The notes: a model not told the origin generated them from the sequence alone. 64,000 nt of DNA from Diorhabda sublineata (GCF_026230105.1 NC_079475.1:13780125-13844124), one strand, 5' to 3'. Counted from the stretch's first letter, positions 1 through 12,330 are shown. Program-made: numbers and translations.

Positions 1-189
1 CAAATAACTGTAACGTGGTTACTCACGAAGGATTCAGTTAAAGATTTTCTACAAAAGAATATAGTTGAAATTGGTATAATGGTAAGATAGAAAGCTACTT
101 TGTAGGGGATCATGTCACCAAATTATTTTATATTAATCAATTTTTAAAGCACCAGTCTCATTAATGTCATAAAAACTTCTCTTTTGAAA

Positions 190-420
190 GAATTTGCTTA
201 CTTTCAATGGGGTATCGTCTTAATTGGAATTATCTTGAAGAGAACTAACCTATTTAAGTAAATATAATGGGGTGTCGTCTTCTTTAGAATTATCATTTAT
301 ACTGATGAAAGTCATAATGTTATAAAACTTTTTAATATCTCTTTATTTTGTAAGAATTATATGAATTGTTGAATTTGCTTACATTTAATGGGGTATATTG
401 TCTTCTGTCAGATTTAGTTT
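190..420 (+). repeat. Three imperfect copies of a short AT-rich unit
   Basis: Near-identical blocks containing AATGGGGTrTCGTCTT-like sequence occur at about 207-233, 267-294 and 388-410. The first and third are preceded by GAATTTGCTTAC, and the first two are followed by GAATTATC. Diverged ATAAAACTT and ATCTCT words also recur between them. This suggests an imperfect tandem repeat, or a decayed repetitive-element terminus. No coding content was seen. Confidence 0.55.
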
Positions 421-524
421 TCCCCCAGTTGGTGAAACCTAAAATCCAGCAAAAAGATCCGTAGTCATCCAATCAGAATGTCTCGTTCAAGTAGATCGGA
501 GATTGTAAGAAGTACTAAAAAAGA

Positions 525-729
525 TGGCTGTTTCATCAGACCTTACGCCGTTGGATTATTTTCTGCGAGTTTATCCCACGAACAAAGTGTATGCAGCACA
601 TTAAAAAAAAATAGGTAGAGAAATCCGAAATATTGAATTTCAAACTTTGAACAACGTTTAAGAAGGATTGCATAGAAGACTGTTTGATTGCCAAGAATAT
701 TTGACAAATTACTTTAAAGTACATGTTTA
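525..729 (+). mobile_element. DDE transposase remnant, C-terminal part (Tc1/mariner superfamily type)
   Basis: The plus-strand frame reads SSDLTPLDYFLRVYPTNKVY, then GREIRNIEFQTLNNV, a stop, and a segment with RRLFDC. This matches the end of a widespread insect transposase family in which SPDLTPLDFFLWGYLK is followed by an arginine-rich helix and an R-L-x-x-C motif. At least one stop interrupts it and the N-terminal two thirds is absent. A second fragment of the same type lies on the minus strand near 58.9 kb. Confidence 0.7.
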
Positions 730-1179
730 ATCATTTACGTAGGTAGTAGAAAAGAAGAAACTTCATGCTTGATAAAGCTCTCTTTTTCGAAAACAATTTT
801 TTTTTAACCCAATTTGATCCGACTGATTGCGCCACTTCCAATAATTTTTCTTGTATACTTCTCTAAATAGTGTTAATATAATATAACCTCCGTACGTCGA
901 ACCTCGATAAGTGCAAAACCTAGCCCAACCTAAAATCGAAGAAATATTTCTTCTTATCTTTCCCATTCAAGCATCAAAAACTTGAAACGTTTTTTTTCTC
1001 TCTAACGCGGAACTCTCTTTATTGAATATAAAATAATTACCGTATATAAGTATCTCATTTGGATTATCAATTCTATGGAATGGTAATTGAATTTGTAGCT
1101 GATTTCAAGTTTTCTGTAAAATTAAGTCTTGGTTGAGATTTACGGTAATTTACATCACTTTTTTTAAAAGAGGACGAAT

Positions 1180-1435
1180 TTCCCAGTATCCTGGCTTGGA
1201 AGAGAGCTTTTTAAAGTGGTTTCAACAGTGTCGTTATGAAAAGTCTTTAGGACTTTATGATTTTAGAGCAAGCAATGGACGGCTGGAAAAGTTTTATTTC
1301 CAGTAAGGTTTGTGGGGAAAGTGCAAGTGAAAATCTTGCAACAAATGAACATGCTAGAAACTGGTAGGTTTTTACGTGACCACAAGCCTGAAAACATTTT
1401 CAATGCAGATGAAACCGGTTTGCATTAAGATTTTT
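1180..1435 (+). mobile_element. pogo/Tigger-like transposase remnant (DNA-binding end and first catalytic D)
   Basis: Across frameshifts the plus strand gives ASNGRLEKF, then SKVCGESASENL, then KPENIFNADETGLH. These are the hallmark blocks of pogo/Tigger (CENP-B/jerky-like) transposases: the end of the second helix-turn-helix, the GESAS linker and the NADETGL motif bearing the first catalytic aspartate. The rest of the DDE domain is missing. The minus-strand piece at 54.4-54.75 kb carries the segment that would follow in such a protein, so both may derive from one family. Confidence 0.72.
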
Positions 1436-2479
1436 AAGAGTAAAATTCAGCAACTTCCTCCTTTCAACTCCACTAGCAAAATGAAATAAAAGTCTAATAA
1501 ATAAATGAATAATGTTATTATTATTTTCGTGAATTTCCCTAAAGTAATATTTTTGAAGCGTCATGTATAACTTATTATTTTCTCCTTTTGTTATATAGTA
1601 TATATGTCCTTTAAGTTAGTTTTTAAAGAGCTTCTGAATTAAATATGTATATAATATATCCATAATGTTTCAATAAATTAATACTACCCCCGTATGTTGT
1701 AGTTGCGACAAACATTTTTTATGATTCTCTATAAAATAGGAAAATAGAATTTTATTCCACACTGTACAAAATTCTTATTTGCAAATTCCAAAATTATCCA
1801 GAACATAATTAGGTTTGTCAACTTTCTCATTAATTTAGACGTTAACTTTCTGAGTAATGTTTACCTTTCCCGTTATAATTACTTAGTGAGCTATTTCTAT
1901 TTCCCAACAAATCCGCAATTTACATGCTGTTTTTGTTCAACTGATTTAATTACACGATTCAAATAACAGTATTCTCGTGAAACAGTAACATATCAAAATA
2001 AATTTATCGTTACAGAAACAGGCGAAGCGTATAAAGTTTTTGGAATTTGTTGGGTTTACGGAGAAATGAAAATTTACACAAAAAAAATAGTGGATATATA
2101 TTTTATAACTCTATACAACACTAGTGATAAAAACTGAGTAGAGTACTTCCAAAAGGATATGAGAACGACTTTCTGATTATAAACAAACACCATATTATTG
2201 AGTATATATTTATTAACTTATTGTAATACACTCGTAATCAAAAAATCTACTAACATTAAAAGTTTCTAGCAATAAATCCGTAGCTTCCATTTTTCTTTTT
2301 TATTTTACCTTCTCAAAGTCATTAGTCTTAGCTTCAAAATGAGTGGTATATGTTTTTGTTGAGTTATTTTTTTGATAAAGAAAAAATATTAAACGAATAA
2401 CAATCTTAAACAATGAAATATGGTTATAATTAACAATAAAGAAAATACGAGAATCAAATCAAAATAATAATGTATTTCA

Positions 2480-3260
2480 AATTGACCTTTCAATATTCCA
2501 ATAGCTTCCGATTGCTTATTCATGGATCGACGTTTGTTTACTAGATCTCGTTCGATGCTATCCCATCCCCGATTAGATTTCTGGGCTGGTGCAGGATTTC
2601 CAGCCTCTTAAGTTCATCCCATAAATACTCGATTTAAGCCCGGCTACGCGTTAACCAATCCATAGCGGTAACTCTGATATCCTGTTAATACAGCCGTACA
2701 GAACCTATCGTATGTAGATGAGTATTGTCCAGCTCTAGAAGTTTTTATCGATGGCGTAGGGAATGACGTGATCCCCTAAAATTTCTCTATCTATCGATTC
2801 GCCGTTAATTCCCTCGCTCCACCACTAGTTTCAATAACAACCATCTCGTTTTTTGACCACCCAAACCATCCAGGAACTTCCTCCAAAAGCCACGTTTACC
2901 TTATGCATCACAGCGAGAATCTTCTCCTGCAGTCTCGACCTCTTCTGTGGCTTCCATGCAAGTACACTCGGATATAGTAGACGAGCTGCCGGGGTTAATT
3001 TGGAGCCAGTAGTTGACCTTTTTAGCTCAAGATTATCTGCGTTTCTGTGAGATCTCTTGTTGAAGTTGAACACCAGTGATGATCAGACTTCTGTTTCGGA
3101 TGTGAACCTTTTTCTTCTTTAGCCGAGTCTTCGATAAAAGTTACTAGTTTCTTGGTAATCACGATAATCTCTGGAAACGGCAGGCTGAATGTTGAGCTCA
3201 CTACTCACTTCTAGCTTTGTTGAAGTAGGGTGACCGCTTGAGTTGCTTTATCATTTGTTG
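2480..3260 (-). mobile_element. Tc1-like transposase remnant
   Basis: Read from 3260 downwards on the minus strand, the blocks are an HTH-like YQETSNFYRRLG, the linker GSKLTPAARLL, AFGGSSWMVW (the GGGSVMVWG block), DNTHLHTI (the DNARPHTA block with the second catalytic D) and VTAMDWLTRSR followed by IEYLWDELKR (the WPARSPDLNPIEHLWD block). The order is correct for Tc1, but several stops and frameshifts separate the blocks. TIRs were not identified with certainty. Confidence 0.8.
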
Positions 3261-5394
3261 TGTCCTTTTTTTTGTTAACGGAGATGTGTATCTGTTGACT
3301 TTGATGGCTAACTGATAGTGGTCTGTCAAATGGCTGGTTACCCCTAATTATACAACTTCCTTATTCATTCTACTAATTACCATTTAAGAGAAACATGGTC
3401 ACGTAAATAAGTTACTGGGTCATGGACTTGAGCGTGTTATATCTATTGTTGTTAGCATCGTACGAACGAATCAGTTGATTGGTTAGTTATTTGTCTCCAA
3501 ATTTTACGTTTAGCATTGGTTTATCGATTAATTATTTCATGAATCTATTTCGTTTATTGATTTGTCCGAAAATCTGAATCGAAATACACTACATCGGAGC
3601 TTCAGCTTTTAATAGCTGTATACAATAATATACCCTTGTTAGTATTAATTTAATCCACCCACCAGACTTAGGACATTTGTCAAAGTAATAGATAGCTGTC
3701 GTATCGTGATGCCGCTCTAATACTCTTGTAATAGCTACCGAGGGACCCATCATTCATCGATATCTAAAGACTAGCATTTTACACACGATTTATATGCACG
3801 TGGCTAGAATGCGAAGATATTCGAACAAAAACCACCCACGTGTCTATAACACAAGCGTAAAATCCTAGAATTTTGTGGGTTCTTATCAGAAAGTATTGAG
3901 CAAGGGGTGGGAAAATTAATGTGGTTGGGTTTATTGAAGCTTATGATGTAGTTTGCCTGTACATTTTCTTCTTAATTTTCAAGTAGTAACTAATCTTTTT
4001 TAGTTTCGGTTCAGTTTCCTTTTGTCTTAGGATATATAAAAATTAATTTTCTTTCAATAGGTTCAATTCGACTTCTATATTGTTACAAAATTTATTGGGA
4101 TTTCTGTTTTATTTAACTGGATAATTCTGATCAAAATACAAATAAAACTGTACAAGGAATTTGACTGAGGTAATTTTTTTGTAAAATGTATAAAAAAAAG
4201 TTATTTTTATAACAATTTTCTCACTTTTTTACTTATAACTTCTTCAATTTTAAATTGAGGGCAAAAAGTTCTATGAACATATTTGTAGACAGAACAATTT
4301 ACAAGAAATTATGTTTCTACGAATTTTTTGTAAGACGCATAGTTCCCGAGATATCGCGAAAAAGGCCAGGAGACGATGGGGACGACCCCACAAACTTGAT
4401 GATAAGCTTCTATTGACCCCCACATATGTCCCAAAAATAAAATGCGTTTTCTAAAAAATGGAATATTCGGTCCTTACATTGTAATATTTCAATGGACTAC
4501 AAATCTTATTGATGAGCCAAGAAATTTTATTGCACGTGATTCAAAGATTCAAGATTAAAATTTCAAAAGTTTATTTATGATTTCAATTTATTAATGAGGA
4601 ATTTATAAGTTTGTGTTGAAGTATTAGTCCATAAGTGTAAAAAGTTTATTTCTATTTGACTTATATTGAAGTGAATGTAAAATGTATTAGTTCAGCGCGT
4701 CCTAAATTTTCTATTCATAGGAATCAAATTGTTTGATGTGAGGCACCCTGCTAATTATCACCAGTAACATCACGATTTGCATCTCCTGCAGATGAATATT
4801 TCAAAAATGATTCATCCAGTTGATTGTACACTTGCTTTGACAGCAGACAGTAGATAGATGCACAATGAAGACTAATTGTTCTTTTGCAGATAAACCCTTG
4901 AAAGAGACCAGAAGATATTGGAAATTATAATGATCTCTTCTAAGAAAGTTTAAGAAAGATGTTACGAATAGTGTTGTTAGGGATGTTCCGACGTGTTGAT
5001 ATTCTCTTAAAGCATTATATCAAATGAAATGGATGTGTATTGTGCCACGAAAAAAACGGATGAAACCGATGAAACTATAAAAGAGTATTCAGAAGTATCA
5101 CAAACTGGAATACAAGTCCATCATTTTATCCAGTGAACTTTATGATTCAGGCTATCACAAATAATGTTAAAAGACATTTACGGCGGTAAAATAATTATCA
5201 GTCGAAATTCATCGAAATCAAAAAACTTGTTCAACAATATATAAACGTAAACATCAACGTCGCAATATCAGCCGACAGCTTTATTATTTCTAATACAATC
5301 ATAATTGATTGTTATTAACCTCAATAAATTATTAAATTAGGCACTAATTTCTACGTGAAAATGACATTTGACACTTAATATATCAAGAGTTGTT
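3261..5394. other. Noncoding stretch without an identified element
   Basis: AT-rich DNA with no convincing coding fragment. Around 4190-4400 is a segment with a CGAGATATCGCG word and a GC-richer patch, reminiscent of the arms of the foldback elements elsewhere in the window, but a partner arm was not found. Confidence 0.5.
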
Positions 5395-5645
5395 TGAAAT
5401 TTACCCAACTATCTATTTACCAGATCTGGCCCCTAGTGTGTTTTTCTTGGTTTCTAACCTTGAAGATTTTTATCAGACAAGGATGCTACCGTAAACGTAA
5501 ATGCCCATTTTGAGAGCATCGCTGATGTTATAAGATAAGTGTATTGACTTAAAAGGAGACCATATTGAAAATAAAAATGATTAAGGAAAAAAATATCTTG
5601 TGTTTTGTGGGTCCGAAACTTTTCAGACAACCCTCATTTGTTTTT
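5395..5645 (+). mobile_element. mariner-like transposase C-terminus and likely 3' end
   Basis: The plus strand reads LPDLAPSVFFLVSNLEDF (from the PPYSPDLAPSDYHLF block) and, after frameshifts, CIDLKGDHIEN, the terminal motif of mariner transposases. It is followed within about 60 bp by ACTTTTCAGACAACCCTCA, which resembles a mariner inverted terminus. A related end lies on the minus strand at 57.96-58.07 kb. The N-terminal and first catalytic regions are absent. Confidence 0.75.
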
Positions 5646-6219
5646 GATTAATTTCACTTTGAGGGGACTATAATTTATGTAACTGATTAATTGAAATGAT
5701 CTCAACATTATACAAAATAATTATATAAAAAAAGATGTATTAATGTGGAATAATTCGTGTTACAGTGAATGAACACTTCACTATTCGCTCTTAACCCAAT
5801 TGATCGATATTTATTGCAATGTCATAGTAAATCGGTTTTGACCGCGATCGCTTTTTCCCAAAATCCACTATAACCCGTATTAATTACTTTTTGATCTCTG
5901 AAAGTGGTTGGTCCGTAAATCATGTTTTTCTGTCAAAACCAATGACGCTAATTCGCGTTTTATACTTTCCTTTCTCGCTCTCGATCCGATAAAAAAATCG
6001 TTGGAAACTTTCGAGAAAAGAAAATTCCCAAAAGTTTAAAATGAAATATAAAAACTCTAAGTGGATTCTACGTTATTTTAGTCGATTGGATATTGCGAAA
6101 ATATGTTTTGTGATAAAAGTTTTGATGGAGAAGTGAATTAGATATATTGCAATCGAAGCTTCAAAGTTATACAAGGTAATCTCGATTATAATTTGCTACC
6201 TGCAAGTGGAATTGTAGTA
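5646..6219. other. Noncoding stretch
   Basis: AT-rich sequence between two element remnants. I see no gene or repeat in it. Confidence 0.5.
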
Positions 6220-6790
6220 TGTATGCCCTAATATTGGGTGGACTGACGAGAGTGAAGTTAAAAGTGACGATAAAGTATAAATTTGATAAACTCCAGGAGT
6301 TCGAATACCTTGGAGTCGCAGTGACAAAAGCAGAAGATGAAACCAGGAAAATCAAAACAAAAGTCTGGCGAGATGGAACAAAACATTTGTAGCCCTAAGA
6401 GGACTATCAACATCAAACTATATTTCAGGGCCAGCTAAGTTACGCATTTGAAGAAAACAAAATAAATATATGGGAGAGAAAGGCACTAAGAAGTGTGGAA
6501 GCAAAACGAGTGAAGGAGAACAAATAACCCAGAGATTAAATCATTTTATGGTCAATCTGAGATTGGAAATGTGGTCAGAGCAAAAAGATTCCCTTGTATG
6601 AGGTATATAGCCAGAATGGACAAAGATAGTTGGTAGGACAGATTCTTATCAAGTAGAAAAGCAACAGAGAGAAAAACAGGGAGTTCATGGAAAAAAAAAT
6701 GGATAAAATCATGTAGAGAAGATGTAGAAAGATTATGAATAGAGAACTAGCATGAGTATAGGGACTCCAAACATTGAACCTAAAATGTCT
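6220..6790 (+). mobile_element. Non-LTR retrotransposon remnant, 3' region after the reverse transcriptase
   Basis: The frames give FEYLGVAVTKAEDETRKIKT, then an L-RGLSTSNYISGPAKLRI-like block, NIWERKALRSV, and VVRAKRFPCMRYIARMDKD, followed by a K-W-x-K-x-x-REDVERL-like tail. This is the thumb and C-terminal part seen in RTE/CR1-like insect non-LTR elements (FKYLGV, IWERKVLR, RAKRLRWLGHVxRM). Multiple frameshifts and an internal loss (the YGSETW region) show that it is dead. It abuts the piggyBac remnant that starts near 7.0 kb. Confidence 0.72.
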
Positions 6791-6994
6791 GTTGATCTTT
6801 TTTCGGTGCCAAAGGTACAGAAATTCATCGAATCATGCATACCAAGTGTTTGCAAAAACAACTGACACAGCGTAGACCTACACGTAACTTTTTATTTACA
6901 TTTGTTTTTTCTGATTATATTTTGTTGGTGTGTTCACATTTTTTTCATTGGAAGTGGAATTTGAGAAAGCCCCTGTCTCAAGAAGAAGAGGAAA

Positions 6995-7815
6995 CCCTAT
7001 CCGAAGAAGAGATGTGCAGTCCAGGAGGCTATACATGGGAATGCCAAATATATACTGGACGGACTGAGGAACAGAGCCCTGCAGGACTTAGAATAGAATA
7101 GAATAGAATAGGCGAAACTGTCGTACTGGTATTAACTGAAAGATTATTGGATGAAGGCAGAACCCACTACGTGGACAACGTGGACAAAAGTTGCCCATTA
7201 GCTAAGATTTTTCTCACCAAAAGTACACATTTGATAAGTAGGCTTATACGATCAAGAACACCTACCAAAAGATGTCACGACGGAAAACATGAATACATTG
7301 GACAAAAACTAATGATGGGATAGTTGTATTTAAATGGAAAGATGCTAGAGATATCATAATACTATCCACATTACATAGACTTAAGATATGTCTATGTCCT
7401 CTTTCATAACTCTACCAAAGGAGGTACCATAAAGTGCGCCATGGATACAGCGTCTGTAGGAGAACAAAGCGTTAGCCAGTGAGACTTTTCTCATTCAATG
7501 GAGAAAAGTCTCTAAAAGAAGGTATTTGCATATGCTCGCTAAAATCTAATCAGCAAATTTCTGCAGACAGTCCAGTTGGCGACGAGCCACCAGGGAAACG
7601 GCGTTGCTCTTCGTGTCCTCGAGGAAACGATACAAATCAAAATTTCGCTGTTTATCTTGTAAGGCTGCAATGTGTAAGGAACATCGTTTAATGTTAGCAG
7701 GGAATGAGAATGTACTGAATGAAAAAGAACATAAACTACTGGAAGCAATTTTTCTATTGAATTTAACTTTACTGTGTATGTTTTTTAATTCAATCACTCT
7801 AATATGTGTGGAATA
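6995..7815 (+). mobile_element. piggyBac-like transposase remnant
   Basis: Blocks in order on the plus strand are CSPGGYTWECQIYTGR, GETVVLVLTERLLDEGRTHY with VDN, LAKIFLTKSTHLIS, LPKDVTTENMN, DGIVVFKWKDARDIIILST, and a C-terminal cysteine-rich piece RKRYKSKFRCLSCKAAMCKE. This is the order of a piggyBac DDD transposase, whose C-terminal cysteine-rich domain binds DNA. Frameshifts separate the blocks, and part of the region between the KWKD block and the cysteine-rich end is missing. A pentanucleotide expansion at 7089-7111 splits the frame just before GETVV. Confidence 0.85.
7089..7111 (+). repeat. (TAGAA)4 microsatellite
   Basis: Four tandem TAGAA units lie inside the decayed piggyBac frame, exactly between the residues GL and GETVV, which are adjacent in the protein family. 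Confidence 0.9.
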
Positions 7816-9159
7816 AATGTAGTCATTAGTGTGTAGATAAAAACTATTGTTGCAAATAAAAAGTTTGGTAATTTTCAGATTAAGATTGTTCAATTAAATG
7901 AAGGTTTTGCACTGCTATCCACTTAGAAACGCGGAACACGACCTTTACCTACTAACTCCACGTTCAGAATTAGTTAAGGGCTCGATATTTTACAATCCAA
8001 AAAAATGCACAATCACTTGCCAATTGAAATCAATTAGAAATCAATTTGAGGGCATATTTACTGGAAAGTGCCTTCTACTCTGTAAACAACTCCTAATAAA
8101 AATATTTAATTCAATATCATATCAAAACTCTACCCACGCAACGCAGAAATGTAATATTAGAACCAGGACTATAGTAAATAAGCAGTAAAACAGAAATTCA
8201 ATACGAAGTTTATTACTAAATGCAACATTGTACGAAAATATTCGATAATGTTATACAAACAAACCAATTCGACAAACGAAAACCACTTCAAAAAACAATA
8301 AACAAAGTTGAGACTGTTATTTTAGAGAGTAAGTTTTGCAGTTACACAAGTTTTACTGCCTGTAGACCTTCTAATTAGTACATTTAGTTACAAATTCATG
8401 AACAGCTATTTTCCTCGAATTCACAAGAAGCTCGACATGTGAAACAGTGCCGCGTGTAATGTGTTAGGAATAGAATTTAAAGTTAAAGAGTGAGATAATT
8501 GTCAGACTTATTTCTTTGTATAACAAAACTACTTTTTTCAAAAAGCAACAGGAAATTAAAAAAAAATAGAATAACCTTGCAGCATTTAAATCAGACAAGT
8601 TGGTAAGAGTGAATGATAAAGATTAGAATGGAATGGAAAATAAAATTTAACAAAGTAACAGCACATGAGAATTTTAAAAAGAAGTCTCAAGAAACGCAGA
8701 GTTCATTTCATCAATAAGAGATTTGAATTGGTTTTAAATTAGCCATTTTTATTAAAATAAAGCTATTTGTAGTCATCAAAAAATAAAATAGAGCTCTACC
8801 AAACTTGATTATTTAGTTCGATTCATTTTTAGAGTAACTACACACATTCCGTAGTATAAACTAATGAGCACTGCAACTTATATCAGAATATTGAGTGAAA
8901 AAAAATAGAAGCAGTAGAATAGACACAAGAACAATAATTTAAAAAAAGCATGAAATACTTCTTCACTGGTGAAAACTGATAACAAAAAAAATAAATTATA
9001 TTTAGAATTGAAAAAGATCCTAACAACAATATGAATAAAAAAATATTTGGATTGTACAAATGAAACAGAAAGATTGTTAAAGAAAACAAAAAAAAATTAT
9101 AATACAACTATTATAGAATAGGTAACTATTCCATGAAGTTGTATTGAAACAGAAAGAAA
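7816..9159. other. A-rich noncoding stretch
   Basis: Contains a 96-codon open frame at 7898-8188 with no recognisable domain. The rest is A-rich on the plus strand, notably 8500-9110. No credible gene was seen. The end of this stretch may be the 5' part of the non-LTR element that follows. Confidence 0.5.
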
Positions 9160-9635
9160 AGAGATTCAAAGTATCAGAGACAATAACCAAATAATCCATG
9201 ACATTGAACAAATGGCCAATATATTCAATAAGTATTTTATCTTATTAAATATAAAGAAAAGAAGATTGTTGGTTGCCACTCGTTATATCTGTATCCAGCA
9301 ACTGAGAGTGAGGTAAAATAAATAATTAATAATGACTTAAACCCCAAAGTAACATCTGATTATGATGATATCAGTGCTGAAACGCTGATAGTAGATTATA
9401 TAAGTGATCCACTCACTGTAATAATTAACAGTTCACTAGAAACAGGGCACTTTCCAAAAGCATTCAAAAGCAGTGTTGTATTATCAATTTTTTGCATCTG
9501 GAGACAGTTTTGATGTGGCAAATTATCGTCCAATCTCAATGATAACAAGCTTAGCCAAAGTATTAGAAAAGATCGTAAAAATTAGAGTAAACAAATTCTT
9601 GGAAAAATCTAATTTCAAATTCTCAATTTTTACGA

Positions 9636-9962
9636 ATTTACGAATGCGTAGATAAAGATAAACCAGTAATAGGGATTTTTCTTGATTTGGCAAAGGCTTT
9701 CGATACCGTAAATCACTCTATTTCACTAGAAATCTTAGAGGATCTAGGAATAAGAGATCCAGCATATAGTTTTTTTAATCTGTTAGTTATCTGGAAAATC
9801 GAAAACAACAGGTCAAAATAAAGGGCAAAGTAAGCATAAAAAAGAAGTGACATGTCGAGTGCCTCAATATAAATAATATATTTTTATTGGAGAACATGGG
9901 AAAAATCATCAGCTTTGCTAATGATATTGAGATCGTATATAAAGGCACAAATTAGTACTACT
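9636..9962 (+). repeat. First copy of a duplicated RT segment
   Basis: About 90% identical by eye to 10023-10375. Both begin ATTTACGAATGCGTAGATAA and end AATTAGTACTACT. This copy lacks about 42 bp encoding the QGTVLGPLLFTIYV block but keeps the FANDIEIV region. Confidence 0.85.
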
Positions 9963-10022
9963 CAATTTGGATTCAGAAATCATAAGTCAACTCAAGAGGC
10001 AATACACTTATTAACAAACACT

Positions 10023-10375
10023 ATTTACGAATGCGTAGATAAAGATAAACCATTAATAGGGATATTTCTTGACTTTGCAAAGGCTTTCGATATCGTAAAT
10101 AACTCCATTTTACTAGAAATCTTAGAGAACCTTGGAATAAGAGATCCAGCATATAGTTTTTTAGAATCTGTTAGTTATCTGGAAAATCGAAAACAACAGG
10201 TCAAAATAAAAGACAAAGTAATCATAACAAAAAAAGTGACTTGTAGAGTGCCTCAAGGAACGGTCTTGGGCCCATTGTTATTCACTATTTACGTGAAAAA
10301 TATATTTTTATTGGAAAACATGGGAAAAATCATCAGCTTTGCTTATCGTATATAAAGGCACAAATTAGTACTACT
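10023..10375 (+). repeat. Second copy of the duplicated RT segment
   Basis: Diverged copy of 9636-9962. It keeps the QGTVLGPLLF block but has lost about 14 bp over the FA-D-D catalytic box. A 60-bp block encoding QFGFRNHKST.. lies just before it and is absent before the first copy. Confidence 0.85.
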
Positions 10376-10740
10376 TTAAATTGAAAGGGATTTTGAGGAC
10401 ATTAAAATTTGGTTGGACTATAGATTATCGGTGAATTTCAAAAAAACAGTTCATCTACCATTCAGTAGCCTCGAGACATCTCTTCCAAAATTTGATATAA
10501 AAATACAAAATTCACAATAAAACCAGCAAATGCAATTAACTATATGGGAATAATTTTTAAAAAAATTGTCGAATTTTTGAATATAAAAGAGAACTATGGT
10601 TTATCAGAGTTTAGTAGAAACGCATTTAATTTATGGAAATCATGGACTGGGAGCTGTTTCAAAAACACACTATAAGGCATTAGAAGTTTCGCAAAATAAA
10701 ATTTTTGAAATTACTCCTGAACAAGAATAACACGTATATA

Positions 10741-11539
10741 TTTTTTTCATTTCTTATATGTAACAGTTAACTTGAATAAGTTTAAGAATAGGTATTAAAT
10801 GGCTCTTATGTATTTATTTAGTTTTTATTTAACGAAATATCCCACAACGTACAGATAGTTTCTGTGGTTATTCATGTGTATATTGAAGTAAATGTATATT
10901 TAAATATTTCAAGTCAATCTAATCAATTATACAATGTATTTTTATGCCAATAAACAGTATATATATTTATTTAGGAAGAATTGAGAGGAAAGTTGATATA
11001 GGTAGGGAGAACTTTAGAAAAACGGGAATACTGAAGAATAAAAGGAAACTGGTCAAAAGAAAAGTAGTAGATAGAGAAAAGAATAGACAGACATAATATG
11101 AAAGTTATTGAAGAATAAAAAAATTAGTACTAAAATCATATGAAAATTACCGAATGAATTTCAGGTTATAGGTTGAAAACATGGAAATAAATATACATGA
11201 TGGATGTGATGAATCATCTTGTAGCAACGATTAAAAGTATTTTCATCCGTTTATAATTGATATAAAAATAAAACCTTTAGAAGAACAAACGACAATTTCC
11301 TATCTAAGGAGATACATCGTATATTATTACAAAGTAGTGGCCATATCATTGTTGTCCCTTGTAAACTACGTCAATGAATAAAGATGCTCTTTCGTGTGAC
11401 TGTATTTGTATCAAGAAATTTCATCTAGATGAAGTAGCAGATATAAAAATGTGTAGTTTCGTCGCATCGATACAAGGGGCGGCTTAATTCAAAGAATGTG
11501 GCACTAAACAAAATAATAGTCTGGTACAATTCGAGAAGG
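10741..11539. other. Noncoding stretch
   Basis: AT-rich DNA that may include the 3' untranslated end of the preceding retrotransposon. No gene seen. Confidence 0.45.
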
Positions 11540-11890
11540 TGAATTTATGCCTTATAAATAAGACATCACCTCTACCTTGTTGAAAAACATATGTTCACCG
11601 AGCCATTTTTTCAAATCTAGGGAAAAAAATTATTCGAGAGGGATACATCTGGCGAATGAGGTGCACGAGGTAGCAGTTTAGATCATTAATTTTGGCCATT
11701 GCAATAACGGACGTGTGAACTGAAGCATTGTCTTTATGAAACAACACTAACAAATAATTGATATTAATAAATGTGGAGCAAAGAAGAAAAATCTTATTAA
11801 GTCTTTAAAATTAACATACTGTGACTTATAAACAGGGCCTTGTTCCCACCACTCGTCGGCAACTTTCTTAGCAGATGTAGAGTTACGTTA
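11540..11890 (-). mobile_element. mariner-like transposase remnant, catalytic part
   Basis: The minus strand reads HKDNASVHTSVIAMAKINDL at about 11745-11685, the conserved HxDNAPxHxS block with the second catalytic aspartate, then a degenerate PPYSPD region and LDLKKWLGEHMFFNKVE around 11620-11580. Frameshifts occur between the blocks. Upstream sequence to 11890 is too decayed to assign. Confidence 0.78.
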
Positions 11891-12103
11891 ATGATTTAGA
11901 AAAGAATGAGGACGATACTGCAAATGTTATGTTTATTAATAAACAAAATTATTTATTGATACTTATATTCGTTAACTTTTGTATAATTAGATACCAGAAG
12001 AACATATCCGGTATTGTATGCTATATAAATTTCTAAAAATAGTAGCAAAACAGTTGTGATCAAAATTTTTTGCGATATTTACTCAATTGGATACTGGCGA
12101 TAA

Positions 12104-12330
12104 GGAAGACCAACAATATTAGACAACGACATGCTAGCGACAGTAGTGAGACACGTGAGGCAATCGAGAAACTCTAAATCATCCTCGGTCGACCATCCAA
12201 GAGCATTTGCAACTGATGAAAATAATTATAGCAGGTGTTTGGGTTCTCCATAATCTGTTAAAAAGAAATAAGGTCAACTGATTCATCTCATGCAACGTAA
12301 GGAATATACTATCATCTCTATAGACCGCAG
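12104..12330 (+). mobile_element. mariner-like transposase remnant, DNA-binding region and linker
   Basis: The plus strand gives GRPTILDNDMLATVV, then in another frame STIQEHLQLMKIIIAGVWVL and HNLLKRNK. This matches the second helix-turn-helix and the GK-x-x-K-LGVWVPHEL linker of SETMAR-type mariners. It lies about 200 bp from the minus-strand catalytic fragment but in the opposite orientation, so it is a different insertion or a rearranged piece. Confidence 0.62.

Larger units (their letters stand above)
9160..10740 (+). mobile_element. Non-LTR retrotransposon remnant with reverse transcriptase (internally duplicated)
   Basis: Translation gives IRDNNQIIHDIEQMANIFNK, a block with NSSLETGHFPKAFKSSVV, ANYRPISMITSLAKVLEKIV, TQFGFRNHKSTQEAIHLLTN, IGIFLDFAKAFDIVN, RVPQGTVLGPLLFTIYV, an aspartate-containing FANDIEIV (the FADD box), and the thumb-like VYQSLVETHLIYGNHGLGAV. 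These are consecutive RT blocks of a CR1/Jockey-group element. ORF2 is broken by stops and frameshifts, and its middle is present twice (9636-9962 and 10023-10375). The endonuclease domain was not found. Confidence 0.88.

Noticed and set aside
7898..8188. 96-codon open frame after the piggyBac remnant
   Set aside because: No recognisable domain, atypical composition and position in debris. Chance open frame cannot be excluded.
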